Shown in pieces: positions 34,011 to 45,829 of a stretch of DNA of 64,000 nt. A program made the translations under genes and the position numbers. How positions within the stretch are numbered: position 1 is the stretch's first letter; every line of letters begins with the position of its first letter. Source of the stretch: Lepiota brunneoincarnata (lineage: Eukaryota > Basidiomycota > Agaricomycetes > Agaricales > Agaricaceae); NCBI GenBank assembly GCA_023014365.1, contig JAEBUN010000025.1, positions 620,001-684,000 of the forward strand. Reading direction: 5' to 3'. The notes beneath the pieces were generated by a model that had not been told where the DNA came from, ran no database searches, and worked only from the letters and a program-made list of their open reading frames with translations.

Positions 34011-34860
34011 TAAGTAGATAGTTCTGTCCACAATATCAGGTTTTTTCTATCCCTCCAACTCTTCTGGCTCCCATCTGTCACTAGGCTCATCCTCAGTAGT
34101 CTCCTCCAGGGTCTTCAGTCCCTCTGGCAACAGATCTAACAACTCTTGTAACTCCAGCAGCAACGGCATATGTTTTCTGGCTAAGTAGGGAATTACTCTG
34201 AACGCCACCACTTTATTCTGCCATACAGAACCATCCAACTCTGCCAGGATATATGATCCTCCCTTTGATCTAGATATGACCACCATGGGTCCTAGATACC
34301 TGGGTTTCATCTTCCTGTCTGCTGAGCTCTCTATAGCTGTGTTTCTCACTAATACTAAATCTCCTGGGCTGAAGCGATAATCTTTTATCTTATGCGCTGC
34401 TTGTCGTTCCATCTCCCAAGCCTTGCTAAGCTTAGTGTCTGAAACATGCTGACGCACCTCCTCAACATGCTGAACATGTTTTGCCAAAGCCTGAGCTCGG
34501 TATCCTATCAACTCGGCCGTGGTTAAGTACTTATTCGGTAGTTGTACTAGCCAAGTGGCCTCTTTGACATCCAGAGGTAGCGTCAGGTGCGCTCCGGTTA
34601 CCAGAAAGTACGGGGAACACCCCATTCCTTTTCTAATGGTTATCCGATCTGCCCACATAACGTGCAGTAGGTGCCAATACCACTTTTTGACATCTCCATC
34701 TGTAGCTTTGTACAACATTTGCCGCACATCCCAGTGGGCTCTCTCAATAATCCCGTTTGCTTTGGAATTGTAAGGAGATATCATTACTCCTTTTATCCCA
34801 TATTTTTCTTCCAGCCATCGAACAGCTTTCTTAAATGGAGAACCGTTGTCCGTGACAATC

Positions 34861-34911
34861 TGAAAGAATACAAGTAATACGTTAGCCTCAGATACTCGTA
34901 TGCACGAGAAC
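34861..34911 (-). repeat. spliced LTR-end fragment beyond the 3' LTR
   Basis: The fragment equals the last part of the LTR (minus strand) with exactly 53 nt missing between GAGGCT and AACGTA. The missing segment in both full LTRs starts GTAAGT, has CTTAC 17 nt before its end, and ends TAG. This is a standard small fungal intron. A further 17 nt (34912-34928) joins it to the 3' LTR. It looks like an extra reverse-transcribed strong-stop piece made from spliced RNA. Confidence 0.85.
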
Positions 34912-34928
34912 TAATAATATTTGTTACC

Positions 34929-35258
34929 TGAAAGAATATGAGTAATACGTTCTACACAGGCATTTGTAAGTATTAAAGGAATATATGAATGGTAGACCAC
35001 TTACAGCCTCAGATACTCATATGCGCGAGAACTGAGGCTGACGGTTCACAGCTACTGTATTTAAGGTAAAAAGAGACAATAAAGAAAAGTAGATAATAGT
35101 CTGGGCAGTGCATTGGCTACCGATCATGTGGGGGAAGAGGAATGGTAATGGGAGTAAAGGACCCATGCCTACGTGGATGAAACGGAACGCTGTGTGTCCA
35201 AGCGATCAATGCTTGGACCGCCGGTTGTTGTCCTCATAGAGCGTTCGGGATTCCAACA
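34929..35258 (-). repeat. 3' LTR of the copia element
   Basis: 330 bp with TG...CA ends, containing the 53-nt intron unspliced. Confidence 0.95.
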
Positions 35259-35265
35259 CTCCCCC

Positions 35266-38200
35266 TCAAACGGCGGAGAGGCCTAGCTCATTAGCGAAGT
35301 GTTTGACCTTGAGGGAGGGGAGCGCCTTCGTGAAAATATCGGCAACCATGTCTTCCGTTGGGCAATAAATAAGCTGAGTCTTGCCTTCTTCAATAACCCA
35401 ACGAATGAAGTGATAGCATATATCAATGTGTTTGGTGCGGGCATGGTACTGGTGATCTTTGGCGAGAGCAATGGCTGATTGATTGTCGGACAGTAGGGTT
35501 GTGGTAGGGAGTGAGGAATTGAATATCTGAGAGATGAGTGAGTGCAACCACAAAGCTTCCTTAGTGGCATGCATCACACCCACATATTCAGCCTCCGTAG
35601 TCAAGAGAGCAACTATTTCTTGACGCTTTGCACTCCAGGAGACGGCTCCACCATTGATGAGGAATGCGTAGCCAGAGGTTGCATGACGGTCCTCAGCCAT
35701 ATTCCCATCAGTGTCGGTGTATCCTGTAAGGTTCTCCCCGACTCCGCCATAAATTAGCCAGAGATTGCATGTACCTTTTAGATAACAAAAAACATGCTTT
35801 ACCGCTTCCCAATGAACTTCTCCCGGATTTTTGGAGAATTTCAATAGTACTTGCACAGCGTAGGCAATATCTGGCCACGTTCCGAGGGCTGCATACATGA
35901 GCGTTCCCACAGCCTCTTGGTAGGGGACCCTGGCCATACGAGTGATGTCGATAGTAGAGGTTGGTGATTGGTTGGATGTGAGTCGTAAGGAGGGATCCAT
36001 AGGAGTACTGATGGGTTTGAGTTCTTCAAATCCAAAACGTCACAGAGAGGAGTCAATATACGAGCACTGAGACAACATGAGTTTACCATGCTCATGATCC
36101 CTCTTCAGTTCAATACCTAGCAACCAGTGGATCTCTCCTAGATCCGTAATCTCCACAAAATCAGAAACTCGCTCCTTAATCCACCTGATGACCTTTCCTA
36201 AGTCCGCTATGAGTGTACAGTCATCAACGTGTACAAGAATGATGATGAGGTTAGGAGTGGTCTTGAAAAATACACTATGGTCCACCTCGCAGCATTGAAA
36301 ACCCATGTTGTCAACTAAGATTTCACAAAGTCGTTGATACCAGTGACGGCCTGACTGTTTGAGCCCATATAACATCTTCTTCAGCAGGCAAACATGATTG
36401 GGGTGAGCAGGATTGGTGAAACCAGGTGGCTGACGCATATAAACGGTCTCCGTAAGATTGCTGTTCAAATATGCACCCTTAATATCAATCTGGTGTATTT
36501 CCATGTTGCGTGCTGCAGCTATGGCAAGGACGGTTCGGATTGAGGCCAATTTTGCAACAGGTGCAAATGTGTCAAAGTAGTCGACCCCTGGGACTTGTGA
36601 GAAGCCCTGTGCAACCAGGCGGGCCTTGTAGTGGACGACATTGCCTGAGGCATCTCGTTTGGCTTTGTATACCCACTTGGATCCAACAACATTGACTCCA
36701 CTCAGCAGATCAACAAGTTCCCACGTTCCCGACTTCTTCAACATTGCCAGCTCTTCTTCCATCGCTGTCTTCCATAGGCTCCAGTCCCCTCTGCCCTTTG
36801 CTTCTTTGAAACTCCCTGGCTCCAGACCCTCAGCCTCTTCCATTTCCACCGCAAAAGCATACACGTCTTCCCATTCAACTTCCTCTGCCAAAGTGACCGC
36901 TTTACCTTCAAGCACATCTTGGGCTTTTCTGCTCGGGTTCCGGACACGTTGCGATCGGCCAGAAAAGGCACCTACTACAGATGGTTCATCATCATTGGCA
37001 GTGTCCTTCACCTGAGGGACAGCAGGCGGATCAATTGTCGCAGTCGATAAAGGGATAGGGGGGGTAGCCACAGCAGTGGTGGGCGCCTCATTAGTGGGCA
37101 CCTCGTTAGTAGCAGGTTGACCGGTCAGTGATACTGCACCTGGAATCTCGCTCGCTGGTTGCCCCTCCCCCTTGAGATTTCCATTCCCTTCACTAACGAA
37201 ACAGGAGTTTCATTCAACCCTTATAGCTCCTGTATCTGGATGCCAGATCCTAGAGCCGTTGCTCTCAGCGTCGTACCTGACCCAGCGGCCCTTTCTTGTG
37301 CGGCATCCCAACTTGTCCCCTTTTTCCTGGTGTACCCACACCTCAGCACCCCACTCCCGCATGTTTCCCAGGTCTGGTTTTTGTCTATACAACACTTCAA
37401 AGGGAGTCATTCCTTTTACGGCCTTTGTGCCGGTCCTGTTCATCAACCAAATGACATGTGATACTGCCTCTGCCCACAGGTACTTCGGGAGTCGACTGGC
37501 ATGAAACAATGCCTGAACACGTTCAAGGATGGTACAATTTTGGCGCTCAGCCACACTATTATGTTGGGGTGTGTCATGAACGGTGAGTTTAGCCTGAGTT
37601 CCCCTGGACTTCAGATATTGCTGGAACTCACTACTTGTATACTCGCCACCCCTATCAGAATGCAGGACCTTAATGCGTGTGCTGTGCTGCGTCTCACACC
37701 AAGCCTCAAAGGCTTTATACGCTCCAAAGACTTCATCCTTTGTCGCCAAAAATTCAACGCATGTCCATCGTGAATAGTCGTCTGTAAAGGTAACGTAGTA
37801 GCATCTCCCTTTTCTGGTGTTGAACTGTGCTGGTCCCCATACATCGGTGTGGACCTCCTTTCCAACGTTGGCTGCTCGCTCTCCCCCTCGGACCTTTGCC
37901 ACCGGAAGTTTTGTAGCTTTGGCAAATGCACATGAGTCGCAAAACATGTCTGTTGAGCCATCCGCATCCAAACTCAAGCCAGTGACTAAGCCATCCTGCA
38001 CAAGCTTGCAAGCTGCGGTCCCAGAAATATGCCCAAGGTGACGGTGTATCATATCTAGGGTGAGTGGTTCGCCAACCACATTTACTTCATCACCATCCCT
38101 GACCAGCTTGTATAGCCCCTTCTCGTTCTTGGGAATTTCTGCCACTCGAGCACCTTCAGGATTACGGACAATGCATTTTCCATTTCCAAATGTCACAGTG

Positions 38201-39525
38201 AAATCAGCATTGTCTAGATGGCCAACTGAGACAAGTGTGTATCCAGCTGCTGGTGAATAAAGGACTTCACTGAGTTGTAGTTGCGAGGCAGAGATACCGT
38301 TCAGAACATTTAGAATGACTTCGCCCTTTCCAACAGCGCTGAAACATTGTTTATTTGCAGCTTGTAGCAGTCGTGGTGGGATGGCTTGGAAAGTGCTGAA
38401 CATATCGCGATAGGGGGATATGTGCCTTGAGGATCCAGAGTCAATGACTTCGACTCTTGTTGTGGTACGATCTTCGGTAACCTTCCCAACTTCGATTTCC
38501 TCATCCTTCTGTGTCACCAATAGGGCTTCATCAACATCTAAGTCGTCTTCCACTGCCATTATCTCCACAACATCATCCTCAGCATCCAAGACAATGAACG
38601 ACTCATCATCATCCACATCCTCAACAACATTTGCTCCACTAGCTTTTGGCTTTGGATGTGCCTGGACAGTCTTGTCCCCTTCAGCCTTTCCCACATTTGG
38701 GCATTCCCATTTCCAGTGCCCAATTTCGCCACATTTGTGGCATTTCCCTGGCTTCTTCCCCTTTTTTCCCCCATTCTCAACTCCCAGAGCATCATCACCG
38801 CCATCAGCCTTAGAGCCACCGTGCACTCTAGCTGCGTGGGAACGCTCCCACTCATCACTTATCATCGTGATCAAGACGTCAGGCTTGATTGTGTAATTGA
38901 GGTTTGCATGGAGACGTGCAGCTGATAGTTGGGCCAATGCATATGAAGATAACCACCTAGGTAAGGATTGTATTACTGTGCTGCGATAGTCGTCATTGCT
39001 GATCTTCACACCGACAGAAGTCAGCTCAGCGCATTTTGAACGAAGTTCTCCTAGGAAGACCCTGACATCCCCCCTTTCTGGGCAATGTGCTGTCATGAAT
39101 TCACAACACATCCGTGCCTGTGAGAAGGCACCCTTGTAAGTATATTCCTTTTCGATAGCATTCCACATTTCCTTTACGCTCTCCAGGTCCGCGATGACGA
39201 TCAACATCGAGTCGGGGATGCGTTGCATGATTAAGGAACGAGCGATGGACTCATCTCGCTCCCAGCTGTGGACGTCATCAATGCTTGGTATGTGGGGAGG
39301 GGCATCCTTCATAGGTCCCTCACCGTCTTTTCCCTTTTCGCTAGCCGGTCTTGCTGTAAATATTCCTTGTGTGAAGACTGGATGCTTCACACTTCCGTCG
39401 AAGTGTCCCCATAACCCTTTTCCTTGGACAGCTGCCCTGAAGCACAGCCTGAAGATCGCCCAATTCGATCCCGACAAGTCCAGCTTTGGTACAGAGGAGG
39501 GTAATATGTCATTTACGTTTGCCAT
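35266..39525 (-). pseudogene. copia Gag-Pol polyprotein with two in-frame TGA codons
   Basis: One reading frame starts at ATG 39525 (Kozak ACCATGG; another in-frame ATG at 39540 lies inside the primer site). In order: Gag; CCHC knuckle CHKCGEIGHWKWEC (near 38720); protease VIDSGSSRH (near 38445); integrase with H-H ... CDSC finger (near 38050-37930), HTDVWGP and HSDRGGEY (catalytic Asp residues) and NSVAERQN (catalytic Glu); reverse transcriptase with the copia-type VHVDDC; RNase H (GYTDTDGN, then TEAEYV, then SDNQSAI) to the stop at 35266. The order protease-integrase-RT-RNase H defines Ty1/copia. Stops at 37210-37212 and 36040-36042 are both TGA in the same frame; the first follows IRVE, the second follows DSSL and precedes RFGFE, so both fit Arg CGA to TGA. 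Otherwise it is continuous. Confidence 0.92.
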
Positions 39526-39529
39526 GGTA

Positions 39530-39544
39530 GCGGGGCCCATAACC
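39530..39544 (-). other. copia primer site, initiator-tRNA half type
   Basis: The minus strand reads GGTTATGGGCCCCGC directly after the 5' LTR. This is the complement of the anticodon stem-loop of initiator Met tRNA (GCGGGGCUCAUAACC) with one mismatch. Priming by an initiator tRNA cleaved in the anticodon loop is known for copia and Ty5. Confidence 0.75.
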
Positions 39545-39874
39545 TGAAAGAATACGAGTAATACGTTCTACACAGGCATTTGTAAGTATTAAAGGAATAT
39601 ATGAATGGTAGACCACTTACAGCCTCAGATACTTGTATGCACGAGAACTGAGGCTGACGGTTCACAGCTACTGTATTTAAGGTAAAAAGAGACAATAAAG
39701 AAAAGTAGATAATAGTCTGGGCAGTGCATTGGCTACCGATCGTGTGGGGGAAGAGGAATGGTAACGGGAGTAAAGGACCCATGCCTACGTGGATGAAACG
39801 GAACGCTGTGTGTCCAAGCGATCAACGCTTGGACTGCCAGTTGTTGTCCTCATAGAGCGTTTGGGATTCCAACA
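39545..39874 (-). repeat. 5' LTR of the copia element
   Basis: 330 bp, differing from the 3' LTR at ten CpG-context transitions. It contains the same 53-nt intron. Confidence 0.95.
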
Positions 39875-42800
39875 CAATCTTCACTATACAGCCCCATCGG
39901 CAAATGATATCTTCAAATAACCACTGCACAATCAAACTAGCATTCTCTTTTCTCAAAGCTTTTGCCTCCATCCAGGATGACAGTCCACACCTTCCATGCA
40001 CAATGTAGCTACACCCATTAGAACTTGGTGTCATATGTAGCGTGTCCACATGTAGCACTTGGAATATCGATGGCGTGGGCGTTACTATTGGCGGCGTCTC
40101 GATGATCGCCTTTTGATTGCTGGCATAGATGGCACGATTGCACATACCAAGCTATGTCTCCTTCAACTTCCGGCCACCAGAACCTCTGCATTATAAGCTT
40201 AGTGGTTGCGTATATTCCTCTGTGTCCTAGGAAGTCATGGCTGGCTTGCAACATATACATACGCTGCTCCTTATCCACTACTAGCTGATGCTGACTGCTA
40301 GGACTCGTCCTATACAGTCTCCCCTCTTCATCCAAGAAGAAATGCTCCACCATATACTTAAGCTTACGCAGATCCGGCTCATCCACGCCTTCAGCTGCGC
40401 TACTGCCCCCTGTTTTCAGGAATTCCCTGACTTTGGGTATTCTTCCGTCTTGTATTCGCGCTGTATCTGTCCTACGCGATTCATCATATGCTTCCTCTAT
40501 CTTGGTCAACTTTTCCTCTTCGAAATCTGGCACTAGCCTGACATCCGTCATTAAGCTTAGTACTTGTCAGTGGTTTTCTGGGCACACTGGGTCTTCTATA
40601 ACCCTAAGCTTAGCCTGTTGTTCATCCAAGTACTCTTCCCGAGCTTGATCCAGCTCATACTCAAAATCATACACATCACATGCCAGACCCTGGGTGAAGC
40701 CAGAGCAACTGTCGATCTCATCACAGAAGGCTTCCAAGGGTAATGGATCTGCAGCCCCCGGATCTTCTTTGATCAACTTGAACTCCTCTCCCTCATCCTC
40801 GGATCCGTCGTTGAAACGACGGGCTGTCTCATCACCGGGATAGTAACGTCGTCTGGACAGTCCATCCAGCCCAAATGTCTTCCCTTCTTTGTGTACTAGC
40901 ATGAAGTGGAACGATCTAATGAAGTCCACCCAACGGTTTACAGTAGCGTTCGGGAGTTTTCCTGGGTTGTTTAACATCCCAAAGAGAAACTTCGCATCTG
41001 TTTCCACTACTAGATTTCTCGATCCCCACAATAAATATTTCTCCTGTTCCAGCACCATTCTTAAGCCACATAGCTCTTGCTTGGGCTGAGAATACCTCTG
41101 CTGTCTCTCGTCCAATAATATTGACCCAAACTTTGCATAATGTAGAAGCTTAGCGTCTTCTACATCTCTCTGATATATATAGTATCCCACCGCCCTCCAT
41201 GAGGTATCCACGGCTACTACTATGGGTTGTTTACTTGGAAATTCAGGGTTCCTGGTCGGGAAACAGCACTGAATCGCATCTTTCAGCTCCTGCTGCACTT
41301 TCCGTTCATTTTCTCCCTATTCAAACTCTTGTCCCTTCTTAAGCTTTTCGTATAGAGGTGCAGCAATGGCTATGAACTTTGGGATATGATTCCTGCAGCA
41401 CATAGCTGTTCCTAGAAAACCCCTTAGCTCTGAGACATTCTCGCAATCCCCCCATCTTAAAATTTTTCCAATGGTGTCTGTGGTGGGCAACTGTCCTTTA
41501 TAGGAGCATTCAAAACCCACTACGGTGATTTCATCAGCACAGATAGTCATCTTGGGCCCAGAGAAGGTTCCCCCTATGTATTTCATCCTCTGTAGAATCC
41601 TATTGACCATCTGCATGTGTTCCCATACAAATCATCGGATCCCTGGGTTCTTTTTCAACGTCTCTTCATTGCCATCTGGCAACTCATATCTGGTTTTCGG
41701 TCCTCTGATAGGTACATCATCTATGTATGGCATCGTGTATTCTGGTATCTCACTGGCTAGGATTGCTGTTACATCCTCATGAAATATAGGCACTGAATTG
41801 GTCCATCCCATAGGTAGCGTCACTAAGTGTAGTGCTCCAAAAGGCGTCTGGAATGTTGTTAAGTCCCGAGACGACTCAGCTAACAATTGCTCATCATATC
41901 CAACATACAGATCCAGGATGCCTCCACAAGCCCTGCCTGCAAAGTGCATCACCAAATCTTCTGTTGCTGGCGGCAGCCCTGAATGCGCTATTGTTACTCT
42001 GTTCAGCGGTTCCAAGCTGTGTACCAGTCTCAAACTTTTTCCATCTTTCTTTACCACACAGAACCATCTGGATCTATAGGATGAGTTCAACAGCTTGTAT
42101 ACACCAGCACTAATCTTTCTTTTTATAATGGCACAGACTTCATCATAGATTGCTGGTGGAATCAGAATGGGCTTTTCAACCCACGGAGTATGTTCTACCA
42201 TCGATATCTCGATCAGCGGGAAGAAATCTTCCCTAAAACATCCCTTTTCCTCATCTGTCCAGGCAAATGCCTTCTCTTGAAGCATCATGATGTGGTGCAT
42301 CAGCTTTCTTTCCTCTGGCCACAAGAAATCCCCTGCATGGGCTTTGTCCAGCTTAAGCTTACGCTCCTCAGTATATCTGCCTGTTGGGACAAACTCTGGA
42401 GGATGCATGCTAAGCTCAGGCATTTCTGCCAGCAGGTCCCCTTTTATTTCTTGTTTTATCCTGAATCTCTCTGGTAAATCACCCAACACTGGCCTCACTT
42501 TTAAGGCTACTGGTTTATATTTCTTCCCAGCCAGGCATTGTACCATATCTTCGTCATCTTCTTCTGTTTCGAAGACAGTTATTCCCTGGTCCTCTGTGCC
42601 CTGCACATTGGCTATGCATCCTAGGCACAATAATGCCGTCGCTTTATCTTCTTGTGGACAGTCCTCATTGTGTATGACTCGGTCAATGAACATTAGCTGT
42701 AGCTCGGCCTCTGAGAAGCTTCCTTTCGCTAAGCTTAGTGTTTGTGCAATGACAGGGCCCTTCTCATCATCATAGTCTATTATACAAGCCACCTCTCCTT

Positions 42801-43891
42801 GTCCCTTAGTCAACTCATCGAGGTTTCTTAAAAATTTTGACTGTTTTCTCTAAGCTTAAGAGGATTACACTCTCCTCAAGCATAAGTTGGCAACACAGCC
42901 CTTTCTCTGGTATTTGGGTCCGTAATAACCAAGGTTTGCTCGCCACTGGTGCTATTCCTGACTTCGCTAGCAGTCATTACATCAAACAGTCGTCCCAGCA
43001 GTACTCGATACACAGGGTTGCGAACTATGTGAACTTGCAAATAGATTGTAACTCCCCCACAGGTAAAGCCTATATTCTTTGCCAACCCACAAGTCTTTTC
43101 AACCTGCCCATTCACACTCTGCAAATTAATCGTAGTGTCTGGGTCCCAAGAAACTTGACATGCAATTGCTGCTTCCTGACTCATGGATATGATCTGTGAC
43201 CCACTATCTAGCAAGGCCTCTTCCTGCTGAATCCCATTTATCAGAGTTGGAACTACTCTCAACGGTTCGCATTCTTTAGCAATAAACACTTGCCGTCCCC
43301 TGTCTCTTCTAGGAAGTGACTCCAAGTACTGCATGATTGGATCCTGAGCTACCCAGGCCTGCATTGCCAAGCCTTCTCAGAGCACTGTATCATACTTCCG
43401 AGAGCTGTCTGCCAACTCCATTATCATAACCTGTACCGGCCCACTATTAATTTCCATATCTTCTGTATCATCTTCCAAGGGCCCAACTCCTGCTATTAAG
43501 CTTTGATTTGTGGGTACCCATTTTCTCATAATTTGCTCTCTATAAGTGTTCCTGTATAAAGGTGACAATGCTAAGAGTTCTCCATGTGATACTGAGGCTT
43601 CTCACTTCAATACCCTGCTGAGTACTTCCTCAACATCAACATTCCTCTCTATAGGGGCCTGGTGCTTATACACAGGCTCCTTCTTGGATGATTCCATCCT
43701 TCTGACAGGCAGCGGTGGTACCTCAACGACCAGGCACAGTGGTTTCACATTCCTATATAGTAATTCCCCTGCTGCTGCACATGGTGGTTTCTCCATTGTC
43801 TGCCCTATTTCCTCATTTTCTGATTCTTCTGATCGCTCGGAATCCGACGCGTCCTCAGGAGTCTGTCCTCTGGCGAAGGCAACCTTCTTCT

Positions 43892-45829
43892 TCAGAGCCA
43901 GCTCCTTCCTCGAACCCTTTGGAAACCCGACTCCAAGTTCCAAGTCTTCACACCACCCCTGGTGTCCAAATACTGGCTTGCCGAAGGCGTACCATCCATA
44001 AAACCACTAAGCTTAGCCTGTATCTGGGCTAATTGCTCGGCCAAAGACTGTATCTTGACATTATCATCCTTTCTGGTCATAAGCTTAACCTTTGGGGCAC
44101 TCCCAGCATGGATGGCAGCTGTTTCCAACATCTCCATGCGCTGCTTCAGACGGCAGATTTCTTCTTCTGCTGGCGACCTTTGGTTTTCTGACCTCAGGAA
44201 CGCTTTCTGTGCAAACACTGCTGCCGCTGGCACTTGCGGTAACTCAGGCTCAACCTCCGGCAGTTCTGGTACCTGAACAAAGAGTTGTCCCTTTGTTGCA
44301 TAGTACTTCGCTACTTTCTCTTTAATAGGCCCTTCTCCTCGAGGGATACTCGAGCCGTCTCCCATATATATTTTGTTCCCTTCGACTCTAATTCGGCTGG
44401 CTTGTTTATCCACCTCCATGTCCAGGCAGAATAACCAACTATGCCCCAATAACCAACAGTAGAAACACTTGTGATCGGAAAGCAACCCTGCCAGCCCACT
44501 TCCGGTATTTCTCTGAGCATGATTATAGCTGGCATGATTATGTCTGTCCTTTGCCAAACTCTCTAAGTATGATTTTAAAGTATGCCCCTGGATATTCATG
44601 AGGTCCTTAAGCTCAGCGAGACTGCCTGCCATCTGCGAGACTTCATCCTGAAACTTCTGCTTTAAGCTTTGCAGCTCTCGCTTTACTACAGGGTCATAAG
44701 TCCCTGTTCCAAACGTCGCAGGTGGATGGCTCATCGATGCCAAGTTCACTGGCCTTGAATCCTGATGAAGGGATCGCATAAGTGTTTTGCCAATCGAAAT
44801 TTTGATGGCTTTATCCATAACAATCCTCCAATCATAGGGGTCCTCTTCACGTAAATCCTTTGCAGTTAGTGCCGACCCATTGCTCACGGTTCTATGTGCC
44901 CTGGTGATCGCTAATCTCGCATTGAGTATGTCCTGGAACATGGAGTCCAGTGCGCTCATAAATAACTCAACTAGCTCTCGGTTTGAGACTACCGCCGGCA
45001 ACTTCAGGCACTTCTCTGCTTCTAGAATGAATCGCCTTTTGAAGTCCAAGACTCTATGCTCCTCATTCATCACAATGCCTCTACTCTCTGTGCAGAGTTC
45101 CCTCAATCGTCGCACTGAGCCCTGCTCAGCTGCCACAGTCTCGGGATACTCTTTCTTCAATCTCTCTACAAAGCCTGTCCAGCTTCCTGCTGGGAACTCC
45201 GCAAAACTCATCCACTCTTCACAGATATCCTGGTCCACATATGACACTGCCCAATTTATCCTTTCTGCATCGTCCATCATCTTCGTTATCGTGAAGAGCC
45301 GTTCAAGTGTCCAGAGATAATTTCTCAATGTCTGTGGTTTTGATGCATCCCATCTGGGAGCATTATTGCTAAAGGGAATTGGCATACGCTCGTGTCCCAT
45401 TTTACTAGCTGTAGTCATTGTAGATGGCATAGTTTGGTTTGTCTGTACAGTCGGAGTTGACTGTGATATCTGTGGTACTGTAGAGGCACCAGGAGGGTTC
45501 GTATGAAACGAGTTTTGGTTTGTAAACGCTAAGCTTAGCGTAGGAACGGTCTGACCGTCCTGGCTTTCGGTGTGCAGAATCTGCGCTATGTTGCGAGCTA
45601 AGGCTGGAAGCCTTATAGTAATTCTGGGAGCAGTAGAGATCGGCGGTGTGACTTCTCTTGATACTGCAACTGCTAAACTGCTCGCTGTGCTTGCAGTTAT
45701 AGAACTAGTAGGATCTTTTCGCTTTCGAGAGGTACTAGCGGCGATGAGGCCTTCAGAACCTTCTGGATGATTAGAATTCCGAGTAGTTCTCTGTTTTGGG
45801 GGGTCAACCTTCCTGAGACTGCTCTCCAA
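43892..45829 (-). CDS. gag: Gag of the minus-strand Ty3 element
   Basis: A 645-residue open frame. The first third is Ser/Thr/Pro-rich. The middle is the retrotransposon Gag core (LRNYLWTLERLF, INWAVSYVDQDICEEWMSF, W-GFVERLKKEYPE). A CCHC zinc knuckle CFYCWLLGHSWLFC sits near residue 455, and a helical tail with EEEICRLKQRMEMLET follows. It lacks an ATG near the upstream end (the listed start would be TTG); the first ATGs are near 45430, so the true start is uncertain. No internal stop is present, which makes gag the best preserved part of this element. Its 3' end overlaps the pol frame. The tract contains TAAGCTTA at 44008, 44080 and 45530, translated in different frames. Confidence 0.8.
   Translation of the reverse strand: MESSLRKVDPPKQRTTRNSNHPEGSEGLIAASTSRKRKDPTSSITASTASSLAVAVSREVTPPISTAPRITIRLPALARNIAQILHTESQDGQTVPTLSLAFTNQNSFHTNPPGASTVPQISQSTPTVQTNQTMPSTMTTASKMGHERMPIPFSNNAPRWDASKPQTLRNYLWTLERLFTITKMMDDAERINWAVSYVDQDICEEWMSFAEFPAGSWTGFVERLKKEYPETVAAEQGSVRRLRELCTESRGIVMNEEHRVLDFKRRFILEAEKCLKLPAVVSNRELVELFMSALDSMFQDILNARLAITRAHRTVSNGSALTAKDLREEDPYDWRIVMDKAIKISIGKTLMRSLHQDSRPVNLASMSHPPATFGTGTYDPVVKRELQSLKQKFQDEVSQMAGSLAELKDLMNIQGHTLKSYLESLAKDRHNHASYNHAQRNTGSGLAGLLSDHKCFYCWLLGHSWLFCLDMEVDKQASRIRVEGNKIYMGDGSSIPRGEGPIKEKVAKYYATKGQLFVQVPELPEVEPELPQVPAAAVFAQKAFLRSENQRSPAEEEICRLKQRMEMLETAAIHAGSAPKVKLMTRKDDNVKIQSLAEQLAQIQAKLSGFMDGTPSASQYLDTRGGVKTWNLESGFQRVRGRSWL

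Larger units (their letters stand above)
34861..39874 (-). mobile_element. Ty1/copia retrotransposon inserted in the Ty3 integrase
   Basis: The 5-bp target duplication CAATC lies at 34856-34860 and 39875-39879. LTRs of 330 bp (34929-35258 and 39545-39874) start TGTTGGAATCC on the minus strand and end with TCTTTCA. On the minus strand come the primer site, a gag-pol reading frame, and the polypurine tract GAGGGGGAG just before the 3' LTR. Beyond the 3' LTR, before the target duplication, there is an extra 68 bp (34861-34928) that includes a spliced copy of an LTR end. The two LTRs differ at ten sites, all transitions in CpG context. Confidence 0.95.
34047..43943 (-). pseudogene. pol: Pol of the minus-strand Ty3 element, split by copia and by stops
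   Basis: Read on the minus strand: pol opens at about 43943, overlapping the end of gag in another frame. It has in-frame TGA at 43602-43604 and 43377-43379, a retropepsin at 43370-42876 (LLDSGSQI, then LLGRLFD), reverse transcriptase at 42813-41632 (LDLYVGYDEQ, FQTPFGALHLVTLPMGWTN, YIDDVPIRGP), TGA 41632-41634 (after ...NPGIR), a TAG at 41317-41319, and RNase H (VAVDTSWRAVGYYIY, 41250) to 40567. Integrase follows with an HHCC finger (H-H ... CHLCQQS, 40250-40130), a frameshift near 40120, catalytic HVDTLHM, then the copia insertion exactly within IV|TDNGSP, then the catalytic Glu (NGIIERAH) at 34770 and a GPY/F-type end ([10 protein letters not shown]...). There is no chromodomain. The frame is continuous across the copia site once one CAATC is removed. 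Confidence 0.85.

Noticed and set aside
34912..34928. 17-nt linker beyond the copia 3' LTR as a second primer site or target duplication
   Set aside because: It matches neither the element's primer site nor the CAATC duplication.
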